64,000 nucleotides of DNA from Alistipes sp. (GTDB lineage: Bacteria; Bacteroidota; Bacteroidia; Bacteroidales; Rikenellaceae): positions 1 to 64,000 of the forward strand of contig JAFQAN010000027.1 of NCBI GenBank assembly GCA_017416915.1. The letters run 5' to 3'. The translations under genes and the position numbers were made by a program. Below, piece by piece: positions 51,674 through 61,114 of this stretch; within the stretch, counting starts at the first letter, position 1, and each line of letters starts with the position of its first letter. Under the pieces are notes generated by a model. That model was given only the letters and a program-made list of their open reading frames with translations. It did not search any database and had not been told where the DNA came from.

Positions 51674-53659
51674 ATGTATTCCTATGTATTGTTGGCGGCA
51701 ACAGCCCTTATCGTTGCCATCTTCCTTACGCCACAACGCCACAAGGTGTGGACGGCGACAGGTATCATAGCCACCGCTGCGGGCGGCGCACTATGGTTGG
51801 CAGTGCGAACATTTTTAGAGGGCGAGATTGTCATTGCGCGTTTTACCACATCACTCTTCGGCGAAGAGAGCCTTGTGGCAGACCCGCTAACATCGCTATT
51901 CTTGGCGATTATCTCGGTAGCAGGCATCGCTACTGTAATCTACTCGCGTGGATACGTTGAGAGCTACCTCAAACGCTACTCGCCCGCACACATCTCGCTA
52001 CACTACACAGCCCTTATGCTTTTGGTGGTGTCGATGATGCTCGTGGTGCTATCGAGCGGCGGTTTCTCGTTCCTCTTCTCGTGGGAGTTGATGACCATCG
52101 CGTCGTTTATCCTCATACTCTTCGAGGCAGAGCGACAGGATGTGCGTCGTGCAGCACTCAACTACCTCGTAATGATGCACATAGGCTTTATGTTTTTGGT
52201 CATCGGCTTCGTGATGCTATACAACGCCACAGGCTCTGCCAACTTCGACGCCATAGAGCTATATTTCAAGCAGAACGCTCCGCTACCACTCTTCGTAATA
52301 CTCTTTATCGGCTTTGGTATGAAGGCGGGTCTGTTCCCTATGCATATATGGCTACCCGAGGCGCACCCCGCAGCACCGTCGCACGTATCGGCAATAATGT
52401 CGGGTGTGATGATTAAGACGGGTGTATATGGCATCGTCCGCCTGATGCAGGCTATCGACCAGAATACGGAGTTGCTCTACACCATCGGTCTTATCGTACT
52501 GCTCTCGGGCATCATAACGGGTCTTTGGGGTGTGATACTCGCCGCCGTGCAGAACGACATAAAGCGTCTTTTGGCATATTCGAGTATCGAAAACGTGGGT
52601 GTGATACTTATCGGCTTAGGCATTGCGGCTGTGGGTCACGCCGCAGGTAGCGCACTGATAGGTATGTGCGGTATGTGTGGTGCGCTACTACACATCGTAA
52701 ACCACTCGCTCTTTAAGACTATGCTCTTTTTCAGTGCGGGTAACATCTACTCCAAGATGCACACTACGGCGATGAGCCAGATGGGTGGCTTAGCAAAGCA
52801 GATGCCCATCACCGCCATCCTCGCACTCTTTGCGACGGTGGCGATATGCGCACTACCACCCCTCAATGGTTTCATATCGGAGCTGTTAATGTATATAGGT
52901 ATGTTCAACGGCGTGAGCGACGGACACGAGGTACTCTACTCGGTGGCTGCCATCATCTCCCTCTCGCTCATTGGAGGCGTGGTGGTATTGGCATTTACGA
53001 AGCTCTATGGCGTGGTATTCCTCGGCTCGCCCCGCTCGACACACGTTGTAGAGTGTAGCGAGGTGGATAACTTCCGCATTGGAGCTATGGTCATTCCCGC
53101 CACGTTCATACTCTTTATCGGTCTGTTCCCGCATATCGCCGTGCTACCCATCAGCGAGGTGGCAGTAGCGGTAACGGGCGGCGAACGCGCAATAGCTATC
53201 GACTTCTTCACGCCCACGCTCCATACATTGAGCTACGTATCGTGGGCGCTGCTCGTTGTCATCACGCTGCTCTACGTCGCAAAGGTACGCGCACAGCGCA
53301 ACCGCAAGATTGAGGAGGGAGCGACGTGGGGTTGCGGCTTCACAGCACCTAATACCCGTATGCAATATACAGGCGAGTCATTCTCGGAGGGTCTCGAAAA
53401 CATAGCAAAGTCTCTCACCAAGAATACGGTGGATGGTCGCTCGGTAGATAAGAGCGAGATATTCCCCACGAAACATAACTACGACATTCGCCACAAGGAT
53501 AAGGTCGATTCGCTACTTGGACGCTGGTGGGTGGAGCTTATGCACCGCCTCAACGAGTATGTTATGCGCCTAAGAACGGGTCGTGTAAATAGTTACATCA
53601 CCTTTGCTCTTGTCTTCCTCGTCGTGGTACTGCTACTTACTATCTTTGGTGTCATCTAA
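51674..53659 (+). CDS. Hydrogenase-4 component B-like antiporter subunit (HyfB/NuoL type)
   Basis: 661 residues, about 15 membrane helices. Residues known to carry protons in this family are kept: the glutamate in the SFILILFEAER helix region and the lysines in FGMKAGLFPMHIW and SGVMIKTGVYG. Conserved LPEAHPAAPSHVSA is present. It would be the main ion-pumping subunit of the complex encoded by the six genes 51674-58918. The C-terminal part resembles the lateral extension of HyfB. Confidence 0.88.
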   Translation: MYSYVLLAATALIVAIFLTPQRHKVWTATGIIATAAGGALWLAVRTFLEGEIVIARFTTSLFGEESLVADPLTSLFLAIISVAGIATVIYSRGYVESYLKRYSPAHISLHYTALMLLVVSMMLVVLSSGGFSFLFSWELMTIASFILILFEAERQDVRRAALNYLVMMHIGFMFLVIGFVMLYNATGSANFDAIELYFKQNAPLPLFVILFIGFGMKAGLFPMHIWLPEAHPAAPSHVSAIMSGVMIKTGVYGIVRLMQAIDQNTELLYTIGLIVLLSGIITGLWGVILAAVQNDIKRLLAYSSIENVGVILIGLGIAAVGHAAGSALIGMCGMCGALLHIVNHSLFKTMLFFSAGNIYSKMHTTAMSQMGGLAKQMPITAILALFATVAICALPPLNGFISELLMYIGMFNGVSDGHEVLYSVAAIISLSLIGGVVVLAFTKLYGVVFLGSPRSTHVVECSEVDNFRIGAMVIPATFILFIGLFPHIAVLPISEVAVAVTGGERAIAIDFFTPTLHTLSYVSWALLVVITLLYVAKVRAQRNRKIEEGATWGCGFTAPNTRMQYTGESFSEGLENIAKSLTKNTVDGRSVDKSEIFPTKHNYDIRHKDKVDSLLGRWWVELMHRLNEYVMRLRTGRVNSYITFALVFLVVVLLLTIFGVI

Positions 53660-53671
53660 AAATGGAATGTT

Positions 53672-54589
53672 ATGTTGGTTAAACTACTAAATACACTGCT
53701 TATGATAGTTGTGGCACTCTCGATTACGGGTGTCATCAACCGCACACGTGCGCTGCTTGCAGGACGCAAGGGCATACGCTTTATGCAGCATATCTACAAC
53801 GTGCGTCTGCAACTTCGTAAAGGCGCTGTATATTCGCCTACTACAAGTCTGCTGTTCCGCGTAGCACCGTGCGTCTATTTGGGTGCCGCGCTGATGGCGT
53901 TTCTGTTCATCCCCGTTGCCGACCTATACCCACTACTATCGTTCAACGGCGACATCATCCTCGTTGCCTACCTCCTTGCGCTCTCGCGCGTGGCGCTCAT
54001 CCTCGCCGCAATGGATACAGGCAGCTCGTTCGAGGGTATGGGAGCTTCACGTGAGGCACTATACGGTGCGCTTGTAGAGCCTGCGCTGATGATGGCGATG
54101 GCGACGCTCGCGCTCTTCTGTGGATACTCGTCGTTTGCCCAAATCTTCGAAACGGCACAAGAGCTGGATATGAACCTTACGGTGGTACTGCTCCTGGTGT
54201 CGTACGTCTTCGTTATCATTATGTTTATCGAGGCGGGGCGTGTTCCCGTGGACGACCCACGCACACACCTCGAACTCACGATGATTCACGAGGTTATGTG
54301 CCTCGACTACTCGGGTATCGACCTTGCAATGATACATATCGCGGGGTGGCTCAAAAATGCCACTATCGCGATGATTGCCGCAAATGCCATATCTGTCGTC
54401 TTCTGCTTCCATTGGCAGTTTGCCGCACCGCTTGCCATCTTCGGCACGGGTATCGCCATCGGCATCGTCGAGTCGTTGCGCGCACGTAACAAGCTCTCGC
54501 GCAACACCACCTACATACTTACCATCGTGGCGATGTCGGCACTCGTGCTTCTGACAGGTTTTCTATTAATGCAAAATATTGATATTTAG
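53672..54589 (+). CDS. HyfC/NuoH-like membrane subunit
   Basis: 305 residues, eight helices. The region FEGMGASREALYGALVEPALM and the loop FIEAGRVPVDDPRTHLELTMIHEVMCLDYSG match the NuoH/HyfC family, including the conserved glutamates that face the peripheral arm. It forms the link between redox arm and ion pumps. It starts 12 bp after the HyfB-like gene and precedes the next by 1 bp. Confidence 0.9.
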   Translation: MLVKLLNTLLMIVVALSITGVINRTRALLAGRKGIRFMQHIYNVRLQLRKGAVYSPTTSLLFRVAPCVYLGAALMAFLFIPVADLYPLLSFNGDIILVAYLLALSRVALILAAMDTGSSFEGMGASREALYGALVEPALMMAMATLALFCGYSSFAQIFETAQELDMNLTVVLLLVSYVFVIIMFIEAGRVPVDDPRTHLELTMIHEVMCLDYSGIDLAMIHIAGWLKNATIAMIAANAISVVFCFHWQFAAPLAIFGTGIAIGIVESLRARNKLSRNTTYILTIVAMSALVLLTGFLLMQNIDI

Positions 54590-54590
54590 T

Positions 54591-55217
54591 ATGACACTTT
54601 CGTTGATAATATTATATGTGCTGACGCTCATCTACCTCTCGATAGCCGAGCGCTTCCGCAACCATACCACCATCCTTGCGTTGCAGGGCGTACTGCTCTT
54701 CGGCATCGCTCTGGCACGTATGCACGCCTTCCACCCCGTCGAGCTAAGCTTCATCATCGTCGAGACGCTCATCTTCAAGGGTATAGTCATCCCTATCATC
54801 CTACTTCGCGTCATCGAAAAGACGCAGATTAAGCGCATACACTCCTCATCGTCGCAGTTTGGTGCGTTGGTGATGTCTATCGCGGCATTAGTGGCAAGCT
54901 GCACGATAACCTACTATATGGCAGATAACCGTACCGATATGATATTTTTCGGTGTGGCACTCTACGCGCTACTCTCGGGTCTGATACTTATCGTGATGCG
55001 CAAGCGTATCTTCGCGCACCTCGTGGGCTTCCTCGTCATCGAAAACGGCGTCTTCCTCTTCTCGATGGCCATTGGTGTTGAGCTACCTATGCTTATCAAC
55101 CTCGCTATTATGCTCGATATTTTGATTTCGATACTTGTCTTGGGTATGTTCCTCCGCCGTATGGACGACGACATACACACCGACGAGACGGATGCTCTAA
55201 CCTCGATAAAAGATTGA
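54591..55217 (+). CDS. HyfE/NuoK-like membrane subunit
   Basis: 208 residues from the ATG directly after the previous stop (MTLSLIILYVL). Seven helices; the segment EGSFIIVETLIFKGIVIPIILLR-like part (VETLIFKG) and GFLVIENGVFLFSMAIGVELP carry the membrane glutamates of NuoK-type subunits. The size fits HyfE. Confidence 0.86.
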   Translation: MTLSLIILYVLTLIYLSIAERFRNHTTILALQGVLLFGIALARMHAFHPVELSFIIVETLIFKGIVIPIILLRVIEKTQIKRIHSSSSQFGALVMSIAALVASCTITYYMADNRTDMIFFGVALYALLSGLILIVMRKRIFAHLVGFLVIENGVFLFSMAIGVELPMLINLAIMLDILISILVLGMFLRRMDDDIHTDETDALTSIKD

Positions 55218-55221
55218 TGCA

Positions 55222-56634
55222 ATGCTCGCCTATATCATCCTTTCGTTAATACTCGCCGTAGCACCGCTTGTGCTACGTAGCGAGAGGGCAACAAACTTCG
55301 TTGCTGTGCTATTCTTTGCGGTACAGGTTATCGCCATTGCAGCTATACTGCACCTCGGCTTGGTTGATAGCGTTATGCTCTCTATCTTCCGTGCCGACAG
55401 TACCGCCATCACGTTTCACGTGCTTATGACTGCCGTACTCGGCTTCTCGCTGTGGCACTCGTCATCATACCTCAAAGCCGAGGGTACCAGCACCCGCTCG
55501 TATAAGGCATACTACACGCTGCTAATGCTCTTGGCAGTAGCTATCACGTGCGTATATTACTCCGACAACCTCGCTATGACGTGGGTATTCTTGGAGGCTA
55601 CGACAATCTGCTCGGCAGGCATCATCTACCACCGCGAGTTCAAGCAGTCGTTGGAGGCTACATGGAAGTATGTCTTCGTCTGCTCAACGGGTATCGCCAT
55701 GGCATACTTAGGCATCCTGCTGCTATCGACCGTTGCCGTAGAAGGCTCGCTCGACTACGACTCACTGAGCAGTGTCATCGCCGAGGGCAACCCCCTCTAT
55801 TTGAAGGTTGCCTTCCTGCTTATGGTCGTAGGTTATAGCTGTAAGATGGAGATATTCCCGCTATACACCGTAGGTGTCGATGCCAACTATGCCGCCCCCG
55901 CCCCCGCCTCGGCATTTATCTCTACGGCGTTAGTCAATGCGGGCTTTGTTGCCATTATGCGCATCTATACACTCTACTCCGCTACGGGTGAGGTGTTCGA
56001 GTGGGCGCGCCACGTGCTGCTGCTCATCGGCATACTCTCATTGGCAGTGGGCGCTATGTTCTTACGACGCACAAACAACTACAAGCGATTCCTGTCGTAC
56101 TCGACGGTCGAGAATATGGGTATTGTGGCGATAGGTATGGGTATCGGAGGCTTGGCACTGTGGGCCGCCGTATTCCACGTCATCGCGCACACCTTCGTAA
56201 AAAGCTCGATGTTCTATCAGGTGGGCGTTATGCGCCACATATACGACAGTTACAGCATCAACCGCATCGGCAACTACATAAATATCAACCGCGTAGGCGC
56301 CATCGGCTTTATCGTCGGCACGCTCATACTGCTCGCCTTCCCGCCCTCGCCGCTCTTCATCAGCGAGGTGATGATATTCTCGGAGATTGTCTCGGTGGGC
56401 AGCTGGTGGCTCCTTGCACTGATGCTTATTCTGATGTGCGTTGTCATCTACGCCATCTGGTCGCGCACGTTGCGCCTAAGCTACCACTCAAATCAGGATA
56501 CGCTGCACCTCTCGGCGGTAAACCGTCGTCTGTCGTACTCGGCAGCCATAGTGCTTGTCGTAGCCATAGTACTTGGCCTGTGGCAGCCCGACTTTTTGAA
56601 ATGTGTCATTGATAACATAGTAACCATAGCATAG
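55222..56634 (+). CDS. HyfF/NuoN-like antiporter subunit
   Basis: 470 residues, about 14 helices. MTWVFLEATTICSAGIIYHRE has the family glutamate; CKMEIFPLYTVGVDANYAAPAPASAFIS and KRFLSYSTVENMGIVAIGMG are conserved with HyfF, including lysines. It is the second antiporter-like subunit of the complex. It ends 1 bp before the large-subunit gene. Confidence 0.88.
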   Translation: MLAYIILSLILAVAPLVLRSERATNFVAVLFFAVQVIAIAAILHLGLVDSVMLSIFRADSTAITFHVLMTAVLGFSLWHSSSYLKAEGTSTRSYKAYYTLLMLLAVAITCVYYSDNLAMTWVFLEATTICSAGIIYHREFKQSLEATWKYVFVCSTGIAMAYLGILLLSTVAVEGSLDYDSLSSVIAEGNPLYLKVAFLLMVVGYSCKMEIFPLYTVGVDANYAAPAPASAFISTALVNAGFVAIMRIYTLYSATGEVFEWARHVLLLIGILSLAVGAMFLRRTNNYKRFLSYSTVENMGIVAIGMGIGGLALWAAVFHVIAHTFVKSSMFYQVGVMRHIYDSYSINRIGNYININRVGAIGFIVGTLILLAFPPSPLFISEVMIFSEIVSVGSWWLLALMLILMCVVIYAIWSRTLRLSYHSNQDTLHLSAVNRRLSYSAAIVLVVAIVLGLWQPDFLKCVIDNIVTIA

Positions 56635-56635
56635 T

Positions 56636-58153
56636 ATGGAGCTATATCTTAAAACAAACAATACGGCATCGGCGGTTGCCCTTGCCGACATCCCGCAAGT
56701 TGATTACGAGGCACTTTACGCCGACCTTGCGGAGCGTATGAACGATAGCCGCTACCACGTGGCTCACTACTTCGCCACGGAGGTCGAGGCGGGGCTGAGA
56801 TTCTATCTGCTGCTGCTCGACGACACCTCGGCAGAGGTGCTTATCACCTCGTTCCAGCCAGACTACTACTCGGAGGAGGGTCTCAGCTCGCTCACAGCAC
56901 TGCACCCCGCGTTCCACCCCTTCGAGCGCGAGATGCACGAGCTTTATGGCATACACTTCAACCACCACCCGTGGCTCAAACCGCTACGCTTCCCACACGA
57001 CCGCCGCGACAAGAACTCGACGATGGATAGCTACCCCTTCTACTCTATCGAGGGCGACGAGCTACACGAGGTAAACGTGGGACCCATCCACGCGGGCATC
57101 ATCGAGCCAGGAGCCTTCCGCTTCATCTGCAACGGCGAGCAGGTACTACACTTGGAGATAGCGCTCGGCTACCAGCACCGTGGCGTCGAGAGCGAGATGG
57201 TGCGTAACCAAAACCGCCTACGACAGACGCTCATCGCCGAGAGCATTGCGGGAGATAGCGCCATAGCACACACCACCGCCTATGCCGAGCTTATCGAGAA
57301 GTTGGCGGAGTATAAGCCCGATATGGACCTTGCGCGCGAGAGGGTTGTTGCCATCGAGTTGGAGCGTATAGCGATGCACATTGCCGACACAGGAGCGTTA
57401 GCTACCGACATCGGCTTCCAGCTATATCAGGTGGCTTGCGAGGCGTTACGCACGATGACAATCAACACCACGCAGGCGTGGTGCGGCAACCGCTTTGGCA
57501 AGAGCCTGATACGACCATTGGGCAGCAACCACCCGCTAACAGCCGAGAAGATAGAGCTTATACGCCGAAATGTCAAGGAGATACGTCGCCGCTACAATGA
57601 GGTGCGTTGCGACATCCTCGAAGCACCCACCCTGCTTGCACGTTTCGAGCAGTGCGGATTGGTACCCACTCACGAGATGCAGCGCATCGGAGGTGTAGGT
57701 ATGGCGGCACGTTCGAGCAACCTGCTACGCGACATACGCGCAACACACCCCTCGGGATATTACGCGACGGAGCTGCACCACACGCCAATAACCAAGCGAG
57801 ACTGCGACGTGATGTCGCGCCTTGCAACACGCCTCGACGAGGTGTTACAGAGCGCCGACTACATCGAGCAGATACTTGCCGACTACCACCCCACCGACAA
57901 CATTGCAAAGCCCGACTACGCAGCACCACTGCGTGGCGAAGCACTGTCATTCGCGCTGGTGGAGGGATGGCGCGGCGAGATATGCCACGTAGCACTAACC
58001 GACAGCTGCGGCAACATCACGAAGTACAAGGTTAAGGACCCGAGCGTCCACAACTGGCTCGCCCTTGCCATAGCTGTACGCTCAGAGGGCATCTCAGACT
58101 TCCCTATAAATAACAAAAGTTTTAATCTGTCCTATTGTGGACACGACCTATAA
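56636..58153 (+). CDS. HyfG-like large subunit (NuoC-NuoD fusion) without NiFe ligands
   Basis: 505 residues. The N-terminal 130 residues are NuoC-like (HPFEREMHELYGIHFNHHP). The rest is NuoD/hydrogenase large subunit: VGPIHAGIIEPG and LGYQHRGVESEM are kept. Group 4 hydrogenases have RxCGxC here, but this protein reads AESIAGDSAIAHTTAY, and the C-terminal CxxC motif is replaced by NNKSFNLSYCGHDL. No NiFe site can form. This resembles the hydrogenase-related (Ehr) complexes described in the literature. Confidence 0.88.
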   Translation: MELYLKTNNTASAVALADIPQVDYEALYADLAERMNDSRYHVAHYFATEVEAGLRFYLLLLDDTSAEVLITSFQPDYYSEEGLSSLTALHPAFHPFEREMHELYGIHFNHHPWLKPLRFPHDRRDKNSTMDSYPFYSIEGDELHEVNVGPIHAGIIEPGAFRFICNGEQVLHLEIALGYQHRGVESEMVRNQNRLRQTLIAESIAGDSAIAHTTAYAELIEKLAEYKPDMDLARERVVAIELERIAMHIADTGALATDIGFQLYQVACEALRTMTINTTQAWCGNRFGKSLIRPLGSNHPLTAEKIELIRRNVKEIRRRYNEVRCDILEAPTLLARFEQCGLVPTHEMQRIGGVGMAARSSNLLRDIRATHPSGYYATELHHTPITKRDCDVMSRLATRLDEVLQSADYIEQILADYHPTDNIAKPDYAAPLRGEALSFALVEGWRGEICHVALTDSCGNITKYKVKDPSVHNWLALAIAVRSEGISDFPINNKSFNLSYCGHDL

Positions 58154-58162
58154 ATAAGAGTT

Positions 58163-58918
58163 ATGTTATTTGGTAAAGCTAAAATACTGCGCAGCCACGG
58201 CTGGCAATATATTCCCGATTTGAAGAATGTTACCCTCACGGAGGAGTTTCGCGGCTTCCCGCTGCTGAGCGACACCGACACGAAGGATGACATCGAACGT
58301 GCGGCGGCAATATGCCCCACAGGTGCTATCAGCACATCGCCCCTAACACTCGATATGGGCAAGTGCCTATTCTGTGGCGAGTGTGCGCGCTGCGCCCCGC
58401 GTAACATACGCTTCACAAACAACTACCGCTTAGCGGCGACACGTCGCGAAGACCTCATCGTCGAGGTGGGACAGACCGAGCCTAAGTTCGACCGCGAGGC
58501 GGTACGTCCCGAGATAGCCAAATATTTCGGCAAGGCACTACAACTGCGCGAGGTGTCGGCAGGTGGCGACGCCTCAATAGAGATGGAGCTTGGCGCCACG
58601 GGCAACGTGAACTTCGACTTTGGCCGCTACGGCGTAGGCTTCACAGCCTCGCCACGCCACGCCGACGGCTTGGTGCTGACAGGTCCCATAAGCCGAAATA
58701 TGGCGGAAGCACTCGACATCTGCTATCACGCTATCGCCGAGCCTAAAATAGTTGTCGTCTGCGGCTCGGAGGCAATTTCAGGAGGTCTCTATGCCGAGAG
58801 TCCTGCCGTAGAACGCTCGTTCATCACAAAGTACAAGGTGGACTTATGGCTACCAGGAGCGCCCACACACCCGCTGTGCTTCATAGACGGCATTACACGC
58901 CTAAGAGAGAAGAGATAA
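58163..58918 (+). CDS. Ferredoxin-NuoB fusion subunit lacking the proximal cluster cysteines
   Basis: 251 residues. Residues about 45-85 are ferredoxin-like: AAAICPTGAI and KCLFCGECARCAP, enough for one [4Fe-4S] cluster, with CxxC spacing one residue short at the end. From about 120 it follows NuoB/HyfI (FTASPRHADGLVLTGPISRNM), but the expected cysteines are gone: GSCNGCE reads GGDASIE, GACAxSGG reads GSEAISGG, and PGCPP reads PGAPT. It acts as HyfH plus HyfI in one chain. Last gene of the operon. Confidence 0.85.
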   Translation: MLFGKAKILRSHGWQYIPDLKNVTLTEEFRGFPLLSDTDTKDDIERAAAICPTGAISTSPLTLDMGKCLFCGECARCAPRNIRFTNNYRLAATRREDLIVEVGQTEPKFDREAVRPEIAKYFGKALQLREVSAGGDASIEMELGATGNVNFDFGRYGVGFTASPRHADGLVLTGPISRNMAEALDICYHAIAEPKIVVVCGSEAISGGLYAESPAVERSFITKYKVDLWLPGAPTHPLCFIDGITRLREKR

Positions 58919-58935
58919 CACACACTGAGCCAATA

Positions 58936-58972
58936 AGATTGGGGTGTCTGACATAATCAGACACCCCAATCT
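58936..58972. terminator. Hairpin between converging genes
   Basis: AGATTGGGGTGTCTGA pairs perfectly over 16 bp with TCAGACACCCCAATCT, loop CATAA. It lies between the complex operon and folA; no long U-tract follows on either strand. Confidence 0.75.
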
Positions 58973-58985
58973 CTATCATATCGTT

Positions 58986-59468
58986 CTACCTCCTCTGATA
59001 GGTCTTAAACGTAAATGGGTACTCGAACGTCTCGCCACGCTCGTAACGCTCCTCGCCGATAAGCTCCCACTTCGAGAAGTCTATCTCGGGGAACGATGTA
59101 TCGCCCGCGTAGTCGCGCTCGACAAGCGTTATATACATCCTATCCGCCACGTCCAACGCCTGAGCATATATCTGCGCGCCGCCGATGATGAATGCCTCGT
59201 CATCGCCCTTCGCCATTGCTACCGCCTCTTCGAGCGAGTGCGCCGTAAGAGCGCCATCGAACTCGCTATCGGAGCGCGTAATGACGATATTTGTGCGCTT
59301 GGGCAGAGGCTTCGAGCCGAGCGACTCGAAGGTCTTACGACCCATAATCACGGCGTGTCCCGACGTGGTGGTGCGGAAGAAGCGCATATCCTCTTTGATA
59401 TGCCACAAAAGCGAATTTTTATCTCCTATAACGCCATTTTGAGCAATGGCAACGATGATGCTTAACAT
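58986..59468 (-). CDS. folA: Dihydrofolate reductase
   Basis: 160 residues: IVAIAQNGVIGDKNSLLWHIKEDMRFF, VIMGRKTFESLG, and AFIIGGAQIYAQAL, with the catalytic aspartate in KEDMRFF and the NADPH-binding GRKT. It regenerates tetrahydrofolate consumed by ThyA, whose gene is 3 bp upstream. Confidence 0.96.
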   Translation of the reverse strand: MLSIIVAIAQNGVIGDKNSLLWHIKEDMRFFRTTTSGHAVIMGRKTFESLGSKPLPKRTNIVITRSDSEFDGALTAHSLEEAVAMAKGDDEAFIIGGAQIYAQALDVADRMYITLVERDYAGDTSFPEIDFSKWELIGEERYERGETFEYPFTFKTYQRR

Positions 59469-59471
59469 AGG

Positions 59472-60365
59472 CTAAAACGATAGAGGTGCTTTGATTGTCG
59501 GATGGGGGTCGTAGCCCTCCAAGCGGAAGTCGTCGTAGGTGTAGTCAAAAATCGACTTAACCTCGGGGTTGAGCCACATACGCGGCAGTGCGCGAGGCTC
59601 ACGCGACAGTTGCTCAGCCGCCTGAGAGAGGTGGTTGAGATAGAGGTGTGCATCGCCCAGCGTATGCACAAAGTCGCCCGCCTCCAAGCCGCACTCCTTA
59701 GCGAGCATCATCGTAAGTAGCGCATAGCTCGCGATATTGAACGGCACACCGAGGAAGGTATCGGCACTACGCTGATAGAGCTGGCACGATAGCTTACCCT
59801 CCGCCACGAAGAACTGAAACATCGTATGACACGGAGGCAGCGCCATCTGCTTAACATCCGCCACATTCCATGCCGAGACAATCATACGGCGAGAGGTGGG
59901 GTTATGCTTAATAGTCTCTATAAGCTCTGCTATCTGGTCGATATGTCCGCCATCGGGCTTCGGCCAGCTACGCCACTGGTAGCCATAGACATTGTTAAGG
60001 TCGCCAAAGCGGTAGCCGTCGATAGGCGACTCTACGCCAGCAGCCTCCAAAAAGGTATCCATCGCCACGGGCAACACACCGTGCTTAACGCATAGCTCGT
60101 TGTAGTAGCGATAGGCATCGCTATCCCATATATGTACCCCATTTTCAATAAGATACTTAATGTTGGTGTCGCCCTTCAAGAACCATAACAGCTCGTGGAT
60201 GACACCCTTCAAAAATACACGCTTGGTGGTCAGCAACGGGAAGCCCTCCGAGAGGTTGAAGCGCATCTGGTAGCCGAAGATACCCTTTGTGCCTGTGCCT
60301 GTGCGGTCGTCGCGCACAACACCCTCGCGGCATATCGTATCTAAGAGTTCGAGGTACTGTCTCAT
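59472..60365 (-). CDS. thyA: Thymidylate synthase
   Basis: 297 residues. Catalytic cysteine in [47 protein letters not shown] and [12 protein letters not shown] are all conserved. The insert around residues 100-120 makes it longer than the 264-residue E. coli enzyme, a known variant. Overlaps the lpxH stop by 4 bp. Confidence 0.97.
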   Translation of the reverse strand: MRQYLELLDTICREGVVRDDRTGTGTKGIFGYQMRFNLSEGFPLLTTKRVFLKGVIHELLWFLKGDTNIKYLIENGVHIWDSDAYRYYNELCVKHGVLPVAMDTFLEAAGVESPIDGYRFGDLNNVYGYQWRSWPKPDGGHIDQIAELIETIKHNPTSRRMIVSAWNVADVKQMALPPCHTMFQFFVAEGKLSCQLYQRSADTFLGVPFNIASYALLTMMLAKECGLEAGDFVHTLGDAHLYLNHLSQAAEQLSREPRALPRMWLNPEVKSIFDYTYDDFRLEGYDPHPTIKAPLSF

Positions 60366-61114
60366 TCTATGTCAAAGTTTTTAAGGTTTAGCTCCCCTCG
60401 CTCGTCGAGGAGGATATATTGTGCCACGTCGGATGACCAATCGCTGAGGAACAACACCCTGAGCGACTCCTCACGGTAGTCGTGTGCAAGGTGCATATGT
60501 CCGAAGATGTAGGCGTCGGTGGCACTATGCGAGGCGTGATGCTTACGTGCATACTCGACCAAGAAGCTCAAATTATCTACCGTAATATTGCTCTTAGAGT
60601 GCGACTTACGCGACTTGCCGCTCCACCAATGGCCAAACTTCATAGCGAGGTCTGGGTGTATCAACCATCGGAACAACCAACGTGCCACCGACGAGTGGAA
60701 CACGGCGTTCATAAGGCGCAACATAGGCTGCCGCTTAATATTCATATTGTCGCCGTGTGCAAGGTGTAGTCTTAGCCCCGCAAGCTCTACCATCTCAGGC
60801 TTGAAATGTAGCGTAACGCCACACTCACGACTAAGGTAGTCGCCGCACCACATATCGTGGTTGCCGATAAACATATGTAACTCTATACCTCTTTCGGCAA
60901 GTGCCGCCAGACGCCCCAACACGCGCACAAAGCCCTGTGGCACGACACGCTTATACTCAAACCAGAAGTCGAAGATGTCGCCCATAAGATATATGGCACG
61001 TGCATCGTCGGCGACCATATCCAACCAACGACAGAAGGCACGTTCGGTACGACGCTGCTCCTCGGGCGTACCTGCGCCAAGATGTATGTCCGAGACGAAG
61101 TAATACATTGCCAT
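60362..61114 (-). CDS. lpxH: UDP-2,3-diacylglucosamine diphosphatase (LpxH-like)
   Basis: About 250 residues. The start at 61114 ([13 protein letters not shown]) is chosen because its A overlaps the upstream TAA and the metallophosphatase domain begins at once. Metal motifs: [27 protein letters not shown], and [10 protein letters not shown]. LpxH removes UMP in lipid A synthesis at the inner membrane face. Coupled to the gene on each side. Confidence 0.9.
   Translation of the reverse strand: MAMYYFVSDIHLGAGTPEEQRRTERAFCRWLDMVADDARAIYLMGDIFDFWFEYKRVVPQGFVRVLGRLAALAERGIELHMFIGNHDMWCGDYLSRECGVTLHFKPEMVELAGLRLHLAHGDNMNIKRQPMLRLMNAVFHSSVARWLFRWLIHPDLAMKFGHWWSGKSRKSHSKSNITVDNLSFLVEYARKHHASHSATDAYIFGHMHLAHDYREESLRVLFLSDWSSDVAQYILLDERGELNLKNFDIE

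Noticed and set aside
56636..58918. A functional [NiFe] group 4 hydrogenase
   Set aside because: The cysteine ligands of the NiFe centre and of the proximal cluster are absent, so hydrogen turnover is not supported.
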